Origin: Pseudomonadota bacterium
GTDB lineage: Bacteria > Pseudomonadota > Alphaproteobacteria > UBA2136 > UBA6156
Assembly (NCBI GenBank): GCA_016125035.1
Contig: WGMN01000015.1
Coordinates: 1-50,617 of the forward strand
Length of the DNA stretch: 50,617 bases
Direction: 5' to 3'
The translations under genes and the position numbers were made by a program. How positions within the stretch are numbered: position 1 is the stretch's first letter; every line of letters begins with the position of its first letter. Shown here piece by piece: positions 1-8,003 of this stretch. The notes under the pieces were generated by a model. The model was not told the origin of the DNA, did no database searches, and saw nothing but the letters and a program-made list of their open reading frames with translations.

Positions 1-200
1 GAACACCGTTCCCCCCTGGAGAAGGCAAGCAACCGCGCCTTCCCGGAGAGGGGGTCCAGGGGGAGAACCAGAGGTTCGCCCCCTGGTCGCTGGGCCGGGA
101 TGATTTTTGATTTTCTCCGCAGGCCGAGCACCGCAGCGTACTTTAGTACGTGAGGAGCGCAGGACCAGGAAAAATCAAAAAGCACCCGGATCCAGTTAGA
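1..200. repeat. dispersed hairpin repeat, copy 1
   Basis: This non-coding stretch is closely matched at 20209-20457. It contains an inverted repeat at 56-86 (arms CCAGGGGGAGAACC and GGTTCGCCCCCTGG, one mismatch). A larger imperfect inverted repeat pairs about 95-116 with 168-190. A small hairpin, GTAC-TTTA-GTAC, lies in the core. The copy may begin before the window. It ends with the word CACCCGGATCCAGT, which recurs alone at about 229-243. It lies just downstream of the yidC stop codon. It may act as a transcription terminator or be a MITE-like element; I see no protein-coding content. Confidence 0.8.
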
Positions 201-248
201 CTTCACCAACATTCACACCCCAAAAATCACCCGGATCCAGTAGAATGA

Positions 249-1892
249 CTACAAAGCCCGATCCTTGCGCATAATGTGCGCCTGCTGGCCGATGGAGAGC
301 ACATTGTTGGTCAGCCAATACCAAACCAACCCGGCCGGGAACCACAAAAACATCACCGTCATAAACACCGGCATCCACTTGAACACACTGGCCTGCATCG
401 GGTCGGCGGCGGGCGGATTAAGCTTGAACTGGATGAACATGCTGCACCCCATCAACACCGGCAGCACAAACAACGGGTCGGCGGCGCTCATATCATGGAT
501 CCACAAGCCCAACGGCGCATGACGGAACTCAAACGCCACCAATATCACCTTGTACATGGCAAAAAAGATGGGGATCTGAATAAACATCGGCCAGCAACCG
601 CTCGCCGGGTTCACCTTGTGCTCCTTGTACAGCGCCATGGTGGCAAGGGCCAACGCCTGCTGGTCGTCTTTGTGGCGCTCTTTCAGCGCCGCCACTTTGG
701 GCTGCATCTTCTTCATCTTGCTCATCGCGTGGTAGCTCTTGTTGGCCAGGGGGAAGGTCGCCAACTTCAACAACATGGTCAGCGCCACAATCGCCAGCGC
801 CCAGCTGCCAAACAGCAGCCCATGCAACCACACCAGGGTGTGGTACAGCGGCTTGGCCAGCAACTTGAACCACCCCCAGTCGATCGCGCGGTCCAGGTCA
901 TGCCCGGCTGCGGCCAGGTCCGGGTCGTGCTTGGGCCCGGCGTAAACCTGGTAGGTCTGCGTGGCGCCGGCCCCGGCGGCCAGCACCTGCTGCGGCCACT
1001 GCACACTGGCACTGTAAAAGTCGGTGCCGCCTTTTTCCGGGCCGCTGTGGCTGTGGTGGAACCAATGCTCGGCATCTGCATCTGTGCCCGGCAGCACGGC
1101 GGCCATAAAGTACTGGTCGGTCAACCCCCACCAGCCGCCACGGCCGCTCACCTTGTCTGTGGCTCCGTCCTTGGCCAGGCTGCTGAAGCTCTCTTCGTGG
1201 CTCACGCCGTCCACCACCCCCATGGGGCCAAAAAAGTTCACCCAGCTGGAACGCTGCCCGGCGATGATGCCCCCCGCCTGGTGTATCTGCACATAAGGCG
1301 TCAGCCCCACCGGCAACGCCGCGCCGTTGGTCACGCTGTCGGTCACCTGCAACAGGTAGCTGTCGGGCAGCAACTCCAACGTGCGCTCAAACACCTGCCC
1401 GGTGGCATTCTTCCATTCCAGCTCAACCTTGCCTTCTCCTGCCTGGCCCTTCACCTGCCACACGGCGCCCTCGCCCGGGCCCTCAATGCCCGCACCCAAC
1501 CAGCCGCCGGCCAGATACTCGGCATGGTCGCCCTCGGGCTTGAAAACTTCGTAACCTTTCGGCCCGCCATTGGTCTCGGCGTAGTGCATCAACTTCAGGC
1601 TGTCCACCCGCCCGCCGGTCAACTCCACCTCTGCCTGCACGCGGCTGTTGGCCAGTTGCACTTTTTTGCCGGCCACCGCCGCCTGCGGCAGCGCCATTGC
1701 CGCCGCTTCGCCGCTTTTTGCCGCATTTTGCAGCGTTTCGCCGCTGGTTGCAGCGGCTTGCGGGCGGGTGCTGCCCATAATGCCCACCCCCAGGTAGTGC
1801 CGCCCAATGGCATCAAACCCCAGCAAAATCAATCCGCTGATCGCCAAGGCCAACAAAAGCCGCTGGCGCTGCAAAGGGTTCGGATTATCCAT
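249..1892 (-). CDS. yidC: membrane protein insertase YidC
   Basis: YidC inserts proteins into the inner membrane, alone or with SecYEG. The 547-residue product has an N-terminal membrane anchor (LLLALAISGLILLGF). A periplasmic beta-rich domain covers roughly residues 80-300, followed by a C-terminal Oxa1-type five-helix core at about 345-540. The core contains the cytoplasmic loop FPLANKSYHAMSKMKKMQPK and a second conserved block, PASGCWPMFIQIPIFFAMYK. The residue corresponding to E. coli Arg366 is Lys here (LLKLATFPL), a substitution I associate with alphaproteobacteria. Length is normal for a Gram-negative YidC. It is the last gene of the rpmH-rnpA-yidD-yidC cluster, 56 bp after yidD, with an AT-rich spacer. 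The start is the only ATG that precedes the anchor helix. Confidence 0.97.
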   Translation of the reverse strand: MDNPNPLQRQRLLLALAISGLILLGFDAIGRHYLGVGIMGSTRPQAAATSGETLQNAAKSGEAAAMALPQAAVAGKKVQLANSRVQAEVELTGGRVDSLKLMHYAETNGGPKGYEVFKPEGDHAEYLAGGWLGAGIEGPGEGAVWQVKGQAGEGKVELEWKNATGQVFERTLELLPDSYLLQVTDSVTNGAALPVGLTPYVQIHQAGGIIAGQRSSWVNFFGPMGVVDGVSHEESFSSLAKDGATDKVSGRGGWWGLTDQYFMAAVLPGTDADAEHWFHHSHSGPEKGGTDFYSASVQWPQQVLAAGAGATQTYQVYAGPKHDPDLAAAGHDLDRAIDWGWFKLLAKPLYHTLVWLHGLLFGSWALAIVALTMLLKLATFPLANKSYHAMSKMKKMQPKVAALKERHKDDQQALALATMALYKEHKVNPASGCWPMFIQIPIFFAMYKVILVAFEFRHAPLGLWIHDMSAADPLFVLPVLMGCSMFIQFKLNPPAADPMQASVFKWMPVFMTVMFLWFPAGLVWYWLTNNVLSIGQQAHIMRKDRAL

Positions 1893-1948
1893 CGCGCAAA
1901 TTCTTTCTTAATTTTCAATTACTTAAATAATAACTCGTCTCTAACTAC

Positions 1949-2170
1949 TTACCACTCCCTGGGCACCGGGTCAAACCCGGAACCACCCCACGGGTGGCAA
2001 CGCGCCACCCGCTTGGCCGCCAGCCAACCGCCGCGGATAACCCCATGAATCATCACAGCTTCCTGCGCATAATGGCTGCACGTTGGCTCAAACCGGCAAG
2101 CGCGCCCCCACATGGCCGAAAAAGTAAGCTGATACAAACGGATAAGCCACCAAACCGCGCGCCTTAACAT
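1949..2170 (-). CDS. yidD: membrane protein insertion efficiency factor YidD
   Basis: This 73-residue protein carries the YidD signature: a short amphipathic N-terminus ([12 protein letters not shown]), then [14 protein letters not shown], then [22 protein letters not shown]. YidD is a small membrane-associated protein that helps YidC-dependent insertion. Its ATG overlaps the end of rnpA by 7 bp, so translation is probably coupled. Size and cysteine/proline pattern match the family, and gene order is the usual rpmH-rnpA-yidD-yidC. Confidence 0.95.
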   Translation of the reverse strand: MLRRAVWWLIRLYQLTFSAMWGRACRFEPTCSHYAQEAVMIHGVIRGGWLAAKRVARCHPWGGSGFDPVPREW

Positions 2171-2520
2171 GCAATCCCCGCCTCTGTAAGCGCCTTGCGC
2201 ATATCCTTCACCAGGTAGGCATAATCAATCTCAAACACCGGCTTTTTTCCCACCACAACCAACCACTTACCAGCTCCCTGTGCGGCCGGATTCAAGCGGC
2301 AGACATCATCAAACGCCGCACGCAAACGCCTGCGCGCACGGTTGCGGTGCACCGCGTTGCCCAGCGCGGCGGTGCTGGTGGTAAACCCCACAGAAACGCC
2401 CGCTTCTTCAGCAACATCAAGGTATTGCAGCACAAAAGCCTGCGCCATCGCACGCTTGCCCTGCGCCTTCACTTTAAGGAAATCTGCCCGTTTGAGCATG
2501 CGGCGGACATCAACCGCCAT
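2164..2520 (-). CDS. rnpA: ribonuclease P protein component
   Basis: RnpA is the protein subunit of RNase P, which removes 5' leaders from tRNA precursors together with the RNA subunit. The 118-residue product has the family hallmark RNR motif in [16 protein letters not shown], an N-terminal substrate-binding face ([13 protein letters not shown]) and the central strand [16 protein letters not shown]. Length is standard. It starts 11 bp after rpmH ends and overlaps yidD at its own 3' end. No RNase P RNA gene was found in this window. Confidence 0.95.
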   Translation of the reverse strand: MAVDVRRMLKRADFLKVKAQGKRAMAQAFVLQYLDVAEEAGVSVGFTTSTAALGNAVHRNRARRRLRAAFDDVCRLNPAAQGAGKWLVVVGKKPVFEIDYAYLVKDMRKALTEAGIAC

Positions 2521-2531
2521 GGGCTGGCGCC

Positions 2532-2687
2532 CTAGTACTTTTGCGTGGCGCGCACCAGCTGCTTGCGGCCGTGGGCGCGGCGTTTGCGCAGCACCTTCTG
2601 GCCGTCGCTGGTCTTCATCCGCGCGCGGAAGCCATGGGCGCGCTTGCGCTTCACTTTACTGGGCTGGTAAGTCCGCTTGGTCGCCAT
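2532..2687 (-). CDS. rpmH: 50S ribosomal protein L34
   Basis: This 51-residue, highly basic protein starts [20 protein letters not shown] and ends LVRATQKY, with the L34 core RKRRAHGRK. It is a structural protein of the large ribosomal subunit. The start codon is preceded by a good ribosome-binding site (GAGGAG). It is the promoter-proximal gene of the cluster with rnpA, yidD and yidC. It is slightly longer than the usual 44-46 residues, mainly at the C-terminus. Confidence 0.97.
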   Translation of the reverse strand: MATKRTYQPSKVKRKRAHGFRARMKTSDGQKVLRKRRAHGRKQLVRATQKY

Positions 2688-2718
2688 GGTTGTAACTCCT
2701 CATTCAAACTGTTAGCGC

Positions 2719-2748
2719 GGCTTTGCCACAGGGGGCGGCACCCGTCAA
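2719..2748 (-). promoter_or_regulatory. candidate rpmH promoter
   Basis: On the minus strand a TTGACG -35 box (2743-2748) is followed after about 17 bp by a weak -10 (CAAAGC), some 35 bp upstream of rpmH. The -35 matches well and the -10 poorly. It is diverged against a similar TTGACG box for the cytochrome gene. Confidence 0.4.
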
Positions 2749-2780
2749 GCCCTGTCCGGCAATTTCACCATCGTGGAGTC

Positions 2781-2809
2781 TTGACGGCCCCCACCTCTCC
2801 CCCTAGGTT
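2781..2809 (+). promoter_or_regulatory. candidate promoter of the cytochrome c gene
   Basis: TTGACG at 2781-2786, a 17-bp spacer and TAGGTT at 2804-2809 lie 34 bp upstream of the ATG. The -35 is strong, the -10 only partial. Confidence 0.4.
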
Positions 2810-2842
2810 GCGGCATAACCAGTCAAGCGTAGGAACCCCGCC

Positions 2843-3379
2843 ATGATGTCCCCCATGCACCGCATTTTCATCACCACCGTCATCGTCGCCGACCTGCTGG
2901 CGGTGGTTTATTTCGGCGGCCAGGCCGTGCTCACCGGCAGCATCTTGCCTAACGAGGAAGCCCATGCCGAGGCCAAAAGCGTGGTCCCCGGGGTAGAGGA
3001 AGCCAACGCCGCCTCCCCCGCCGCCGCCCCGGCCGAACCCGCCTTCGACCTCGCCTCCTACGTCGCCGACCCGGTCAAGGGCCAGCAGGTGGCGGGCAAA
3101 TGCAAGGCCTGCCATACGTTCGAGAGCGGCGGCCCCAACCGCGTCGGTCCCAACCTGTTCGGCATCGTCGGCGCCCCGGTTACCCACAAGCCGGATTTCT
3201 CCTACTCCACCGCCATGCAAGACGAAAAAACCAAGATAGGCCACTGGGACGAAAAGAGCCTGTTTGCCTACCTGGAAAGCCCGCGCACCGTAGTGCCCGG
3301 CACAAAAATGCAGTTCAACGGCATCTCCAACCCCAAAGACCGCGCCGATTTGATCGCGTGGCTGAAAACGCTGAAGTAA
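2843..3379 (+). CDS. membrane-anchored c-type cytochrome (CycM-like)
   Basis: The 178-residue product has one uncleaved N-terminal membrane helix (about residues 7-31), an Ala/Pro/Glu-rich linker (about 40-68) and a class I cytochrome c domain. Heme attachment is CKACH (C87, C90, H91), followed by the conserved GPNLFGIVG. The methionine ligand is in VPGTKMQF. This layout is that of alphaproteobacterial CycM/c552, which carries electrons from the bc1 complex to the terminal oxidase at the periplasmic face of the inner membrane. Two ATG codons are adjacent (2843 and 2846). A rho-independent hairpin follows the gene at 3406-3427. It appears to be monocistronic. Confidence 0.92.
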   Translation: MMSPMHRIFITTVIVADLLAVVYFGGQAVLTGSILPNEEAHAEAKSVVPGVEEANAASPAAAPAEPAFDLASYVADPVKGQQVAGKCKACHTFESGGPNRVGPNLFGIVGAPVTHKPDFSYSTAMQDEKTKIGHWDEKSLFAYLESPRTVVPGTKMQFNGISNPKDRADLIAWLKTLK

Positions 3380-3405
3380 AGCCTCTGGTGGCACCACCGC
3401 CACAC

Positions 3406-3434
3406 CGGCCCGCCCCAAAGCGGGCCGTTTTCTT
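3406..3434 (+). terminator. terminator after the cytochrome c gene
   Basis: A perfect 8-bp stem (CGGCCCGC / GCGGGCCG) with loop CCCAAA is followed by TTTTCTT, 26 bp beyond the stop codon. Confidence 0.85.
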
Positions 3435-3493
3435 GAATACAGCCCCCCTGCCCGTATGCTGGGCCCATGAAAAATAGATTGATGCAGCCCCCA

Positions 3494-3528
3494 CGGGCCA
3501 CGGGTCACGGGTTACGGGTTACGGCCAA
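3494..3528. repeat. heptanucleotide repeat array (CGGGTTA type)
   Basis: Five 7-bp units run head to tail: CGGGCCA, CGGGTCA, CGGGTTA, CGGGTTA, CGGCCAA. The array sits just upstream of the likely start codon of the pseudopilin-like gene. The same unit family recurs at 6518-6545 and 9887-9921. Confidence 0.85.
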
Positions 3529-3541
3529 CCAATCCGGCGCC

Positions 3542-4069
3542 ATGTTCGGGCTCGACGCCCGCATCGCCCTGGCCATCTTCGGCATCCTCGGCGTGGTCGC
3601 CGGGGTCAGCCTGCTCAACGTGTTCACCGAAACTTCCACCACCGGCCTCATCACCGAGCTTAACAACATGAAGAAGGCCTACATGGAGTTCCACATCGCC
3701 ACCGGCGAGCAGACGCTGAACTTTATGGACCTGATCAACAACGACAGCGAATACCCCGGCTGGTCGGGCCCGTATATCGACGGCATGGTCAACGATAAAT
3801 CCCGCCAATACGGCGTCTACAGCCTCACCGAGGGCCGGCAAGACGTCCCCGGCGTGCCCCCGGTGGAATGCACCGGCGGCATCTGCGCCACCTGGCTCAA
3901 GCTCACCAAGGTCAAGGATTCGCTGGCCAAGGAAGTGGATAAAGCTCTCGATAGCGACGAAGGCGCCAACACCGGCGTGGTGCGCATCGAGTTCACCCCC
4001 GGCCCCACCGATGACCTCTACTATCTCATCGGCGCCAAACCCTCCAGCACCAAAACCGACGACCAATAG
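3542..4069 (+). CDS. pseudopilin-like membrane-anchored protein
   Basis: From the ATG at 3542 the product has 175 residues. It begins MFGLDARIALAIFGILGVVA, a hydrophobic N-terminal helix in the place of a type IV pilin helix, then the amphipathic stretch TGLITELNNMKKAYMEFHIATGE. The soluble part has a Trp/Pro/Tyr-rich segment (SEYPGWSGPYIDGM) and a Cys pair in CTGGIC. The layout suggests a pilin/pseudopilin fold, but there is no classical GFTLIE cleavage site. I recall similar MFGLDAR-type proteins from Micavibrio-like alphaproteobacteria, which is memory and not verified. An upstream in-frame ATG at 3467 would add 25 residues encoded largely by the heptamer array, so I prefer 3542, although no strong ribosome-binding site is visible. 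Function unknown. Confidence 0.7.
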   Translation: MFGLDARIALAIFGILGVVAGVSLLNVFTETSTTGLITELNNMKKAYMEFHIATGEQTLNFMDLINNDSEYPGWSGPYIDGMVNDKSRQYGVYSLTEGRQDVPGVPPVECTGGICATWLKLTKVKDSLAKEVDKALDSDEGANTGVVRIEFTPGPTDDLYYLIGAKPSSTKTDDQ

Positions 4070-4074
4070 CCCCT

Positions 4075-4137
4075 CACGTACGCGCGCGTACCTGTACACG
4101 TAGCGCGCACATGCGTGCCCACGCGCCCGCACGCGCA
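4075..4137. promoter_or_regulatory. alternating purine-pyrimidine tract upstream of topA
   Basis: The tract is almost entirely alternating purine and pyrimidine: 17 bp at 4075-4091, including the 14-bp palindrome GTACGCGCGCGTAC, then 10 bp at 4093-4102 and 16 bp at 4103-4118. Such sequences favour Z-DNA under negative supercoiling. It ends about 48 bp before the topA start. A regulatory role is inference. Confidence 0.5.
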
Positions 4138-4184
4138 GGTAATGGCCATTGACAGCCCGTGCCGCACCGTCCATTTTCGCCGGC

Positions 4185-6500
4185 ATGAGCAATGCCGTCG
4201 TCATCGTCGAATCTCCCGCCAAGGCCAAAACCATCGAAGGATACTTGGGCAAGGGCTATAAAGTGCTGGCCAGCTACGGCCACGTGCGTGATATCCCCAG
4301 CCGCGAAAACGCGGTGGAGCCCGACAACGACTTCGCCATGCACTACGAGGTCGACACCAAAGCCGCCAAAGTCCTCAAAGACATCATGGCAGCGCTCAAG
4401 GATGCCGACACCCTCTACCTGGCAACCGACTTGGACCGCGAGGGGGAAGCCATCTCCTGGCACGTGTGGGAAGAGATCAAGCGCCGCAACCCCAAACTGG
4501 CGGCAAGCCTGCATGTGCACCGCATCGAGTTCACCGAAATTACCAAGTCCGCCATCCAGCAAGCTATTCGTGAGCCCCGCTCGCTGGCGCTGAACCTCAT
4601 CAACGCTCAACAGGCGCGCCGCGCGCTCGATTACCTGGTGGGCTTTACGCTAAGCCCCGTGCTGTGGCGCAAGGTCAAGGGCGGGCTCTCCGCCGGGCGC
4701 GTGCAAAGCGTGGCGCTGCGGCTCATCGCCGAACGTGAAGACGCCATCGAGGCCTTCAAGGCGGAAGAGTTCTGGACCATCCACGGCCACTTCACCGCCG
4801 CCGGAGGCAAACCCCTGCCCAGCACGCTGGCGGTCTACAACGGGCAAAAGGTGGAGAAGTTCTCCTTCACCACCGAGAAAGACGCCCACGCCGCGCTGGC
4901 CCAACTCAAGCCCCATACCTACAGCGTCTACGCGCTTGAAAAATCCGATAAACGCCGCTACCCCTCGCCACCGTTCATCACCAGCACTTTGCAGCAAGAG
5001 GCCGCGCGCAAGCTGGGCTTTGCCGCCCGCCGCACCATGCAAACCGCGCAGCGTTTGTACGAGGCCGGGCACATCACCTATATGCGTACCGACAGCCTTA
5101 ATCTGGCGCAGGAGGCCCTCACCAAACTGCGCGGCACCATCGCCCAACGGTATGGCAATGAGTACCTCCCCGCCCAGCCGAACTTCTACAAATCAAAAAG
5201 CAAAAACGCGCAGGAAGCCCACGAAGCCATCCGCCCCACCGACTCCGCCCACACCCCCGACATGATGCGCCTGGAAGAAGACCAGCGCCGCCTCTACCAG
5301 CTCATCTGGCAACGCACCGTGGCCTCGCAGATGACCCCTGCCCGGCTGGAACAAACCACCATCACGCTCAACTCAGAAGACGCCAAGCACACCTTCAAGG
5401 CCACCGGCTCGGTGATCATCTTCCCCGGCTTCCTCACCGTGTACCAGGAGGGCCGCGACGACGAAGCCGACGACGGCGAAACCCTGCTGCCCCAGGTCAA
5501 GGAGGGCGAGCGCGTCGCCACGCGCGAAATTGCGCCCGAGCAACACTTCACCCAGCCGCCGCCGCGCTTTACGGAAGCCACGCTGGTCAAAGCGCTGGAG
5601 GAATACGGCATCGGCCGCCCGTCGACCTACGCCAGCATCATCTCCACGCTGCAAGACCGCGGCTACGTGCGACTGGACCAAAAACGCTTCTTCCCGGAAG
5701 ATGTCGGCCGCATCGTCGCCAAGTTCCTCACCGAGCACTTCGGCCAGTATGTCGATTATAACTTCACCGCCAACCTGGAAGATGACCTCGACGCCATCGC
5801 CCGCGGCGAGCACGACTGGAAGCCTACACTGCGTGCCTTCTGGGGCCCCTTCAAAGCCCTCACGGTAGAGAAGAACGAGACGGTCAAAAAATCCGACGTC
5901 ACCACCGAGGCCACCGGCGAGACCTGCCCGCAATGCGGCAAAGGCGAGCTCATCTGGCGCCTGGGCAAATACGGCCGCTTCAAAGGCTGCAACAACTATC
6001 CGGAATGCAAATATATCGAGAAGACCGGCCCCGCCGCCACCCCCGGGCAAGACACCGGCATCGCCTGCCCGGAATGTCTGGCCGCCAAACCGCAACGCCA
6101 CGGCACCCTGCTCAAGCGCACCAGCCGCATGGGCAAGATCTTCTACGGCTGCTCGGCCTACCCAGACTGCAAATACGCGGTGTGGGACGAACCGGTGCAA
6201 ACCCCCTGCCCCAAATGCGCCTGGCCGTTCATCTCCAAAAAGGTCAGCAAAAAATACGGCGAGTGGCACCGCTGCCCCAACTGCGACTGGAACGATAACC
6301 CGGACGCCGCAGAAGCCACCGCCAAATTCCGCGAACGCTTCCAGGCCGCCAGAGACAAACGCACCGCCGGCAAAGCCGCCGCCGCCGCCCGCGCCAAGGC
6401 CGAAAAAGCCGAGGCCAAAGCCGCCGCCAAAGCCACCGCAAAACCCAAAGCCACCGCTAAAAAACCCGCCGCGAAGAAAAAAGCCCCCGCTAAAAAATAG
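4185..6500 (+). CDS. topA: DNA topoisomerase I (type IA)
   Basis: TopA relaxes negative supercoils by passing a strand through a transient single-strand break. The 771-residue product starts MSNAVVIVESPAKAKTIEGY, the TOPRIM domain, with acidic metal ligands in the DTLYLATDLDREGE motif. The catalytic tyrosine is in HITYMRTDS. The conserved IGRPSTYASII block and DDLDAIARGE follow. Three C-terminal zinc ribbons are visible: CPQCGKGE...CNNYPEC, CPEC...CSAYPDC and CPKC...CPNC. The last 60 residues form a Lys/Ala-rich tail that probably binds DNA. A TTG at 4149 could add 12 residues, but the ATG at 4185 begins exactly at the conserved N-terminus. Unlike many alphaproteobacteria, dprA is not next to it. 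Confidence 0.97.
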   Translation: MSNAVVIVESPAKAKTIEGYLGKGYKVLASYGHVRDIPSRENAVEPDNDFAMHYEVDTKAAKVLKDIMAALKDADTLYLATDLDREGEAISWHVWEEIKRRNPKLAASLHVHRIEFTEITKSAIQQAIREPRSLALNLINAQQARRALDYLVGFTLSPVLWRKVKGGLSAGRVQSVALRLIAEREDAIEAFKAEEFWTIHGHFTAAGGKPLPSTLAVYNGQKVEKFSFTTEKDAHAALAQLKPHTYSVYALEKSDKRRYPSPPFITSTLQQEAARKLGFAARRTMQTAQRLYEAGHITYMRTDSLNLAQEALTKLRGTIAQRYGNEYLPAQPNFYKSKSKNAQEAHEAIRPTDSAHTPDMMRLEEDQRRLYQLIWQRTVASQMTPARLEQTTITLNSEDAKHTFKATGSVIIFPGFLTVYQEGRDDEADDGETLLPQVKEGERVATREIAPEQHFTQPPPRFTEATLVKALEEYGIGRPSTYASIISTLQDRGYVRLDQKRFFPEDVGRIVAKFLTEHFGQYVDYNFTANLEDDLDAIARGEHDWKPTLRAFWGPFKALTVEKNETVKKSDVTTEATGETCPQCGKGELIWRLGKYGRFKGCNNYPECKYIEKTGPAATPGQDTGIACPECLAAKPQRHGTLLKRTSRMGKIFYGCSAYPDCKYAVWDEPVQTPCPKCAWPFISKKVSKKYGEWHRCPNCDWNDNPDAAEATAKFRERFQAARDKRTAGKAAAAARAKAEKAEAKAAAKATAKPKATAKKPAAKKKAPAKK

Positions 6501-6517
6501 CCCACCACACATGGTGG

Positions 6518-6545
6518 CGGGCTACGGCTAGCGGGTAACGGTTAC
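6518..6545. repeat. heptanucleotide repeat array between topA and the GST gene
   Basis: Four 7-bp units aligned on CGG (CGGGCTA, CGGCTAG, CGGGTAA, CGGTTAC) run from a small hairpin after topA (CCACCA/TGGTGG, 6502-6517) into the stop codon of the convergent GST gene (6542-6544). Confidence 0.7.
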
Positions 6546-7159
6546 GTCAACCCCTCTTCACTCAGCGCCCGCTGCACACTCTCGCGCTGTTCCATCCGCG
6601 CCTTAAAATCGGCCAGCGCGGCAAAGCCGCCCATCTCCACCCCCAATCCCGGCATCCAACGCATCACGTTGTAAAGGTAACCATCAGCCACCGAGAACGC
6701 TTTGCCCAGCAGCCACGGCCCATGCTCCGCCAGGTGCTTGTCCACCACACCCAGGCGCTTGGCCAGGCGCTCACGCACCTGGGTCTTCACCTCGTCGCCG
6801 GCGGCATCCCAGCGCAGCGGGCCGGTGCCCTTGTGCAGCTCGGTGGAAATAAAGTTCAGCCAGCTCATCAGCACATAACGCTCCTTGCTGCCCCATTTGG
6901 GCGCCAACGCCTTGCCCTCGGCCTGGTCGGCCACGTACTGCACAATCGCCGCCCCCTCGGCCAGGCGCGTGCCATCGGCCAGCTCCAGCAGCGGAATATA
7001 CCCGTTGGGGCTGATCGCATTGTAATCCTCTCCCCCCTCGGTCTTCTTGGCCTTCAAATCCACGCGCACCAGCTCATAGTCCAAACCGGCCTCGTTCAAC
7101 GCAATGTGCGGGCTCAGGCTGCACGCGCCGGGGCTGTAATAAAGTTTCAACATCATCAT
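6542..7159 (-). CDS. glutathione S-transferase
   Basis: The 205-residue product has an N-terminal thioredoxin-like domain (MLKLYYSPGACSLSPHIALN) with the cis-Pro region SPNGYIPLLEL and the glutathione-binding acidic turn LAEGAAIVQYVAD. An all-helical C-terminal domain ends at YNVMRWM...LADFKARMEQR. The SPGACSLSPH sequence resembles bacterial beta-class GSTs, where the Cys and downstream residues contact glutathione. These enzymes conjugate glutathione to electrophiles or act as reductases. Three ATG codons are in tandem; any of them could be the start. It lies 42 bp after the SDR gene on the same strand, so the two probably form a stress/detoxification operon controlled by the divergent ArsR protein. 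Confidence 0.9.
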   Translation of the reverse strand: MMMLKLYYSPGACSLSPHIALNEAGLDYELVRVDLKAKKTEGGEDYNAISPNGYIPLLELADGTRLAEGAAIVQYVADQAEGKALAPKWGSKERYVLMSWLNFISTELHKGTGPLRWDAAGDEVKTQVRERLAKRLGVVDKHLAEHGPWLLGKAFSVADGYLYNVMRWMPGLGVEMGGFAALADFKARMEQRESVQRALSEEGLT

Positions 7160-7180
7160 TCTCCTCGTTTGCTTATTCTC

Positions 7181-7195
7181 TTAATCACCAATAAC
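7181..7195. repeat. 15-bp repeat TTAATCACCAATAAC, copy 1
   Basis: This 15-mer sits between the SDR and GST genes and recurs exactly at 17423-17437 downstream of rpoN. Its reverse complement matches the array at 17362-17389. It can be read as two degenerate heptamers. Confidence 0.6.
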
Positions 7196-7201
7196 CCTTC
7201 T

Positions 7202-7930
7202 TCAGGCGTTGGCGCCGCCATCCACATTCAGCTGCACACCGGTAATGTAACTGGCACCCGGGCTGGCCAAAAAGGCCACCGCCTTGGCCACTTCCACCGG
7301 CTTGCCGTAACGCTTCATCGCAATGCCCTGCTTCATCATTTCGGCAAACTCACCTTCATCCGGGTTCATGTCGGTGTCAATCGGCCCAGGCTGCACGGTG
7401 TTCACGGTAATGCCGCGCAGGCCCAGCTCATGCGCCAACCCACGGCCCAACATGGCAACCGCGCCTTTGGTCATGGCATATTCGGTTAGCCCGCCAAACC
7501 CGGCACGCTCGCCCACCACACTGCCAATGTTCACAATCCGCCCGCCGTCGGGCATCACACCCGCCACCTCTTTGCTGGCAGCCCACACCGCCCGCACGTT
7601 AATGTCCATCTGGCGGGCGTAGGCGGCGTCGTCCAGCGGCTTGCCTTCCTCGGCCAGCATAAACACCCCGGCGTTGTTCACCAGAATATCCACCCGCCCA
7701 TGCGCCTTCGCCACGCCGCGCACCAGCTTGCGCACAGCTTCGGCATCTGCGCTGTCGGCCTGCACCGCCTCTGCTCCGGTTTTTTTGGCCAGCGCCTCGG
7801 CCTCCTTGGCGCTTTTGCCGTAGCTGAACACCACAGTCACCCCCTGCGCCGCCAGTTCTTGCACAATTGCGGCACCAATGCCCCTGCTGCCGCCGGTCAC
7901 CAGCGCCACTTTGCCTTTAAGCGTTTCCAT
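7202..7930 (-). CDS. short-chain dehydrogenase/reductase
   Basis: The 242-residue product is a classical SDR. It has the dinucleotide-binding motif TGGSRGIG near the N-terminus, NNAG after the fourth strand, the catalytic serine in IVNIGSVVG and the YAMTK catalytic pair. The C-terminal GVQLNVDGGANA is typical of FabG-like enzymes. It oxidises or reduces an unidentified carbonyl or alcohol with NAD(P)H. I chose the ATG at 7930, which has an AGGAG site 7 bp upstream, over a start at 7963 that would add 11 residues before the conserved METLKGKVALVTGG. It is the first gene of a likely two-gene operon with the GST, divergent from arsR. Confidence 0.92.
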   Translation of the reverse strand: METLKGKVALVTGGSRGIGAAIVQELAAQGVTVVFSYGKSAKEAEALAKKTGAEAVQADSADAEAVRKLVRGVAKAHGRVDILVNNAGVFMLAEEGKPLDDAAYARQMDINVRAVWAASKEVAGVMPDGGRIVNIGSVVGERAGFGGLTEYAMTKGAVAMLGRGLAHELGLRGITVNTVQPGPIDTDMNPDEGEFAEMMKQGIAMKRYGKPVEVAKAVAFLASPGASYITGVQLNVDGGANA

Positions 7931-7982
7931 AACTATTTCTCCTTGTTTCTGTTGATGCCCCACGCTACTCCAACTCCTTCAT

Positions 7983-8003
7983 TACTTCAATATTATTGAA
8001 GTA
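7983..8003. promoter_or_regulatory. palindromic operator between SDR and ArsR genes
   Basis: Perfect 10-bp arms, TACTTCAATA and TATTGAAGTA, are separated by a single T. The palindrome abuts the arsR -35 box and lies 53 bp upstream of the SDR start. Size and symmetry fit an ArsR-family dimer site, so the repressor probably controls itself and the SDR/GST pair. Binding is inferred. Confidence 0.7.

Noticed and set aside
276-2048. 590-residue open frame on the plus strand
   Set aside because: Antisense to yidC, a certain gene, with no conserved motif.
5373-6512. 379-residue open frame on the minus strand with a Gly/Phe-rich start
   Set aside because: Antisense to the Lys/Ala-rich tail and zinc ribbons of topA; the Gly/Phe composition is the antisense image of that tail.
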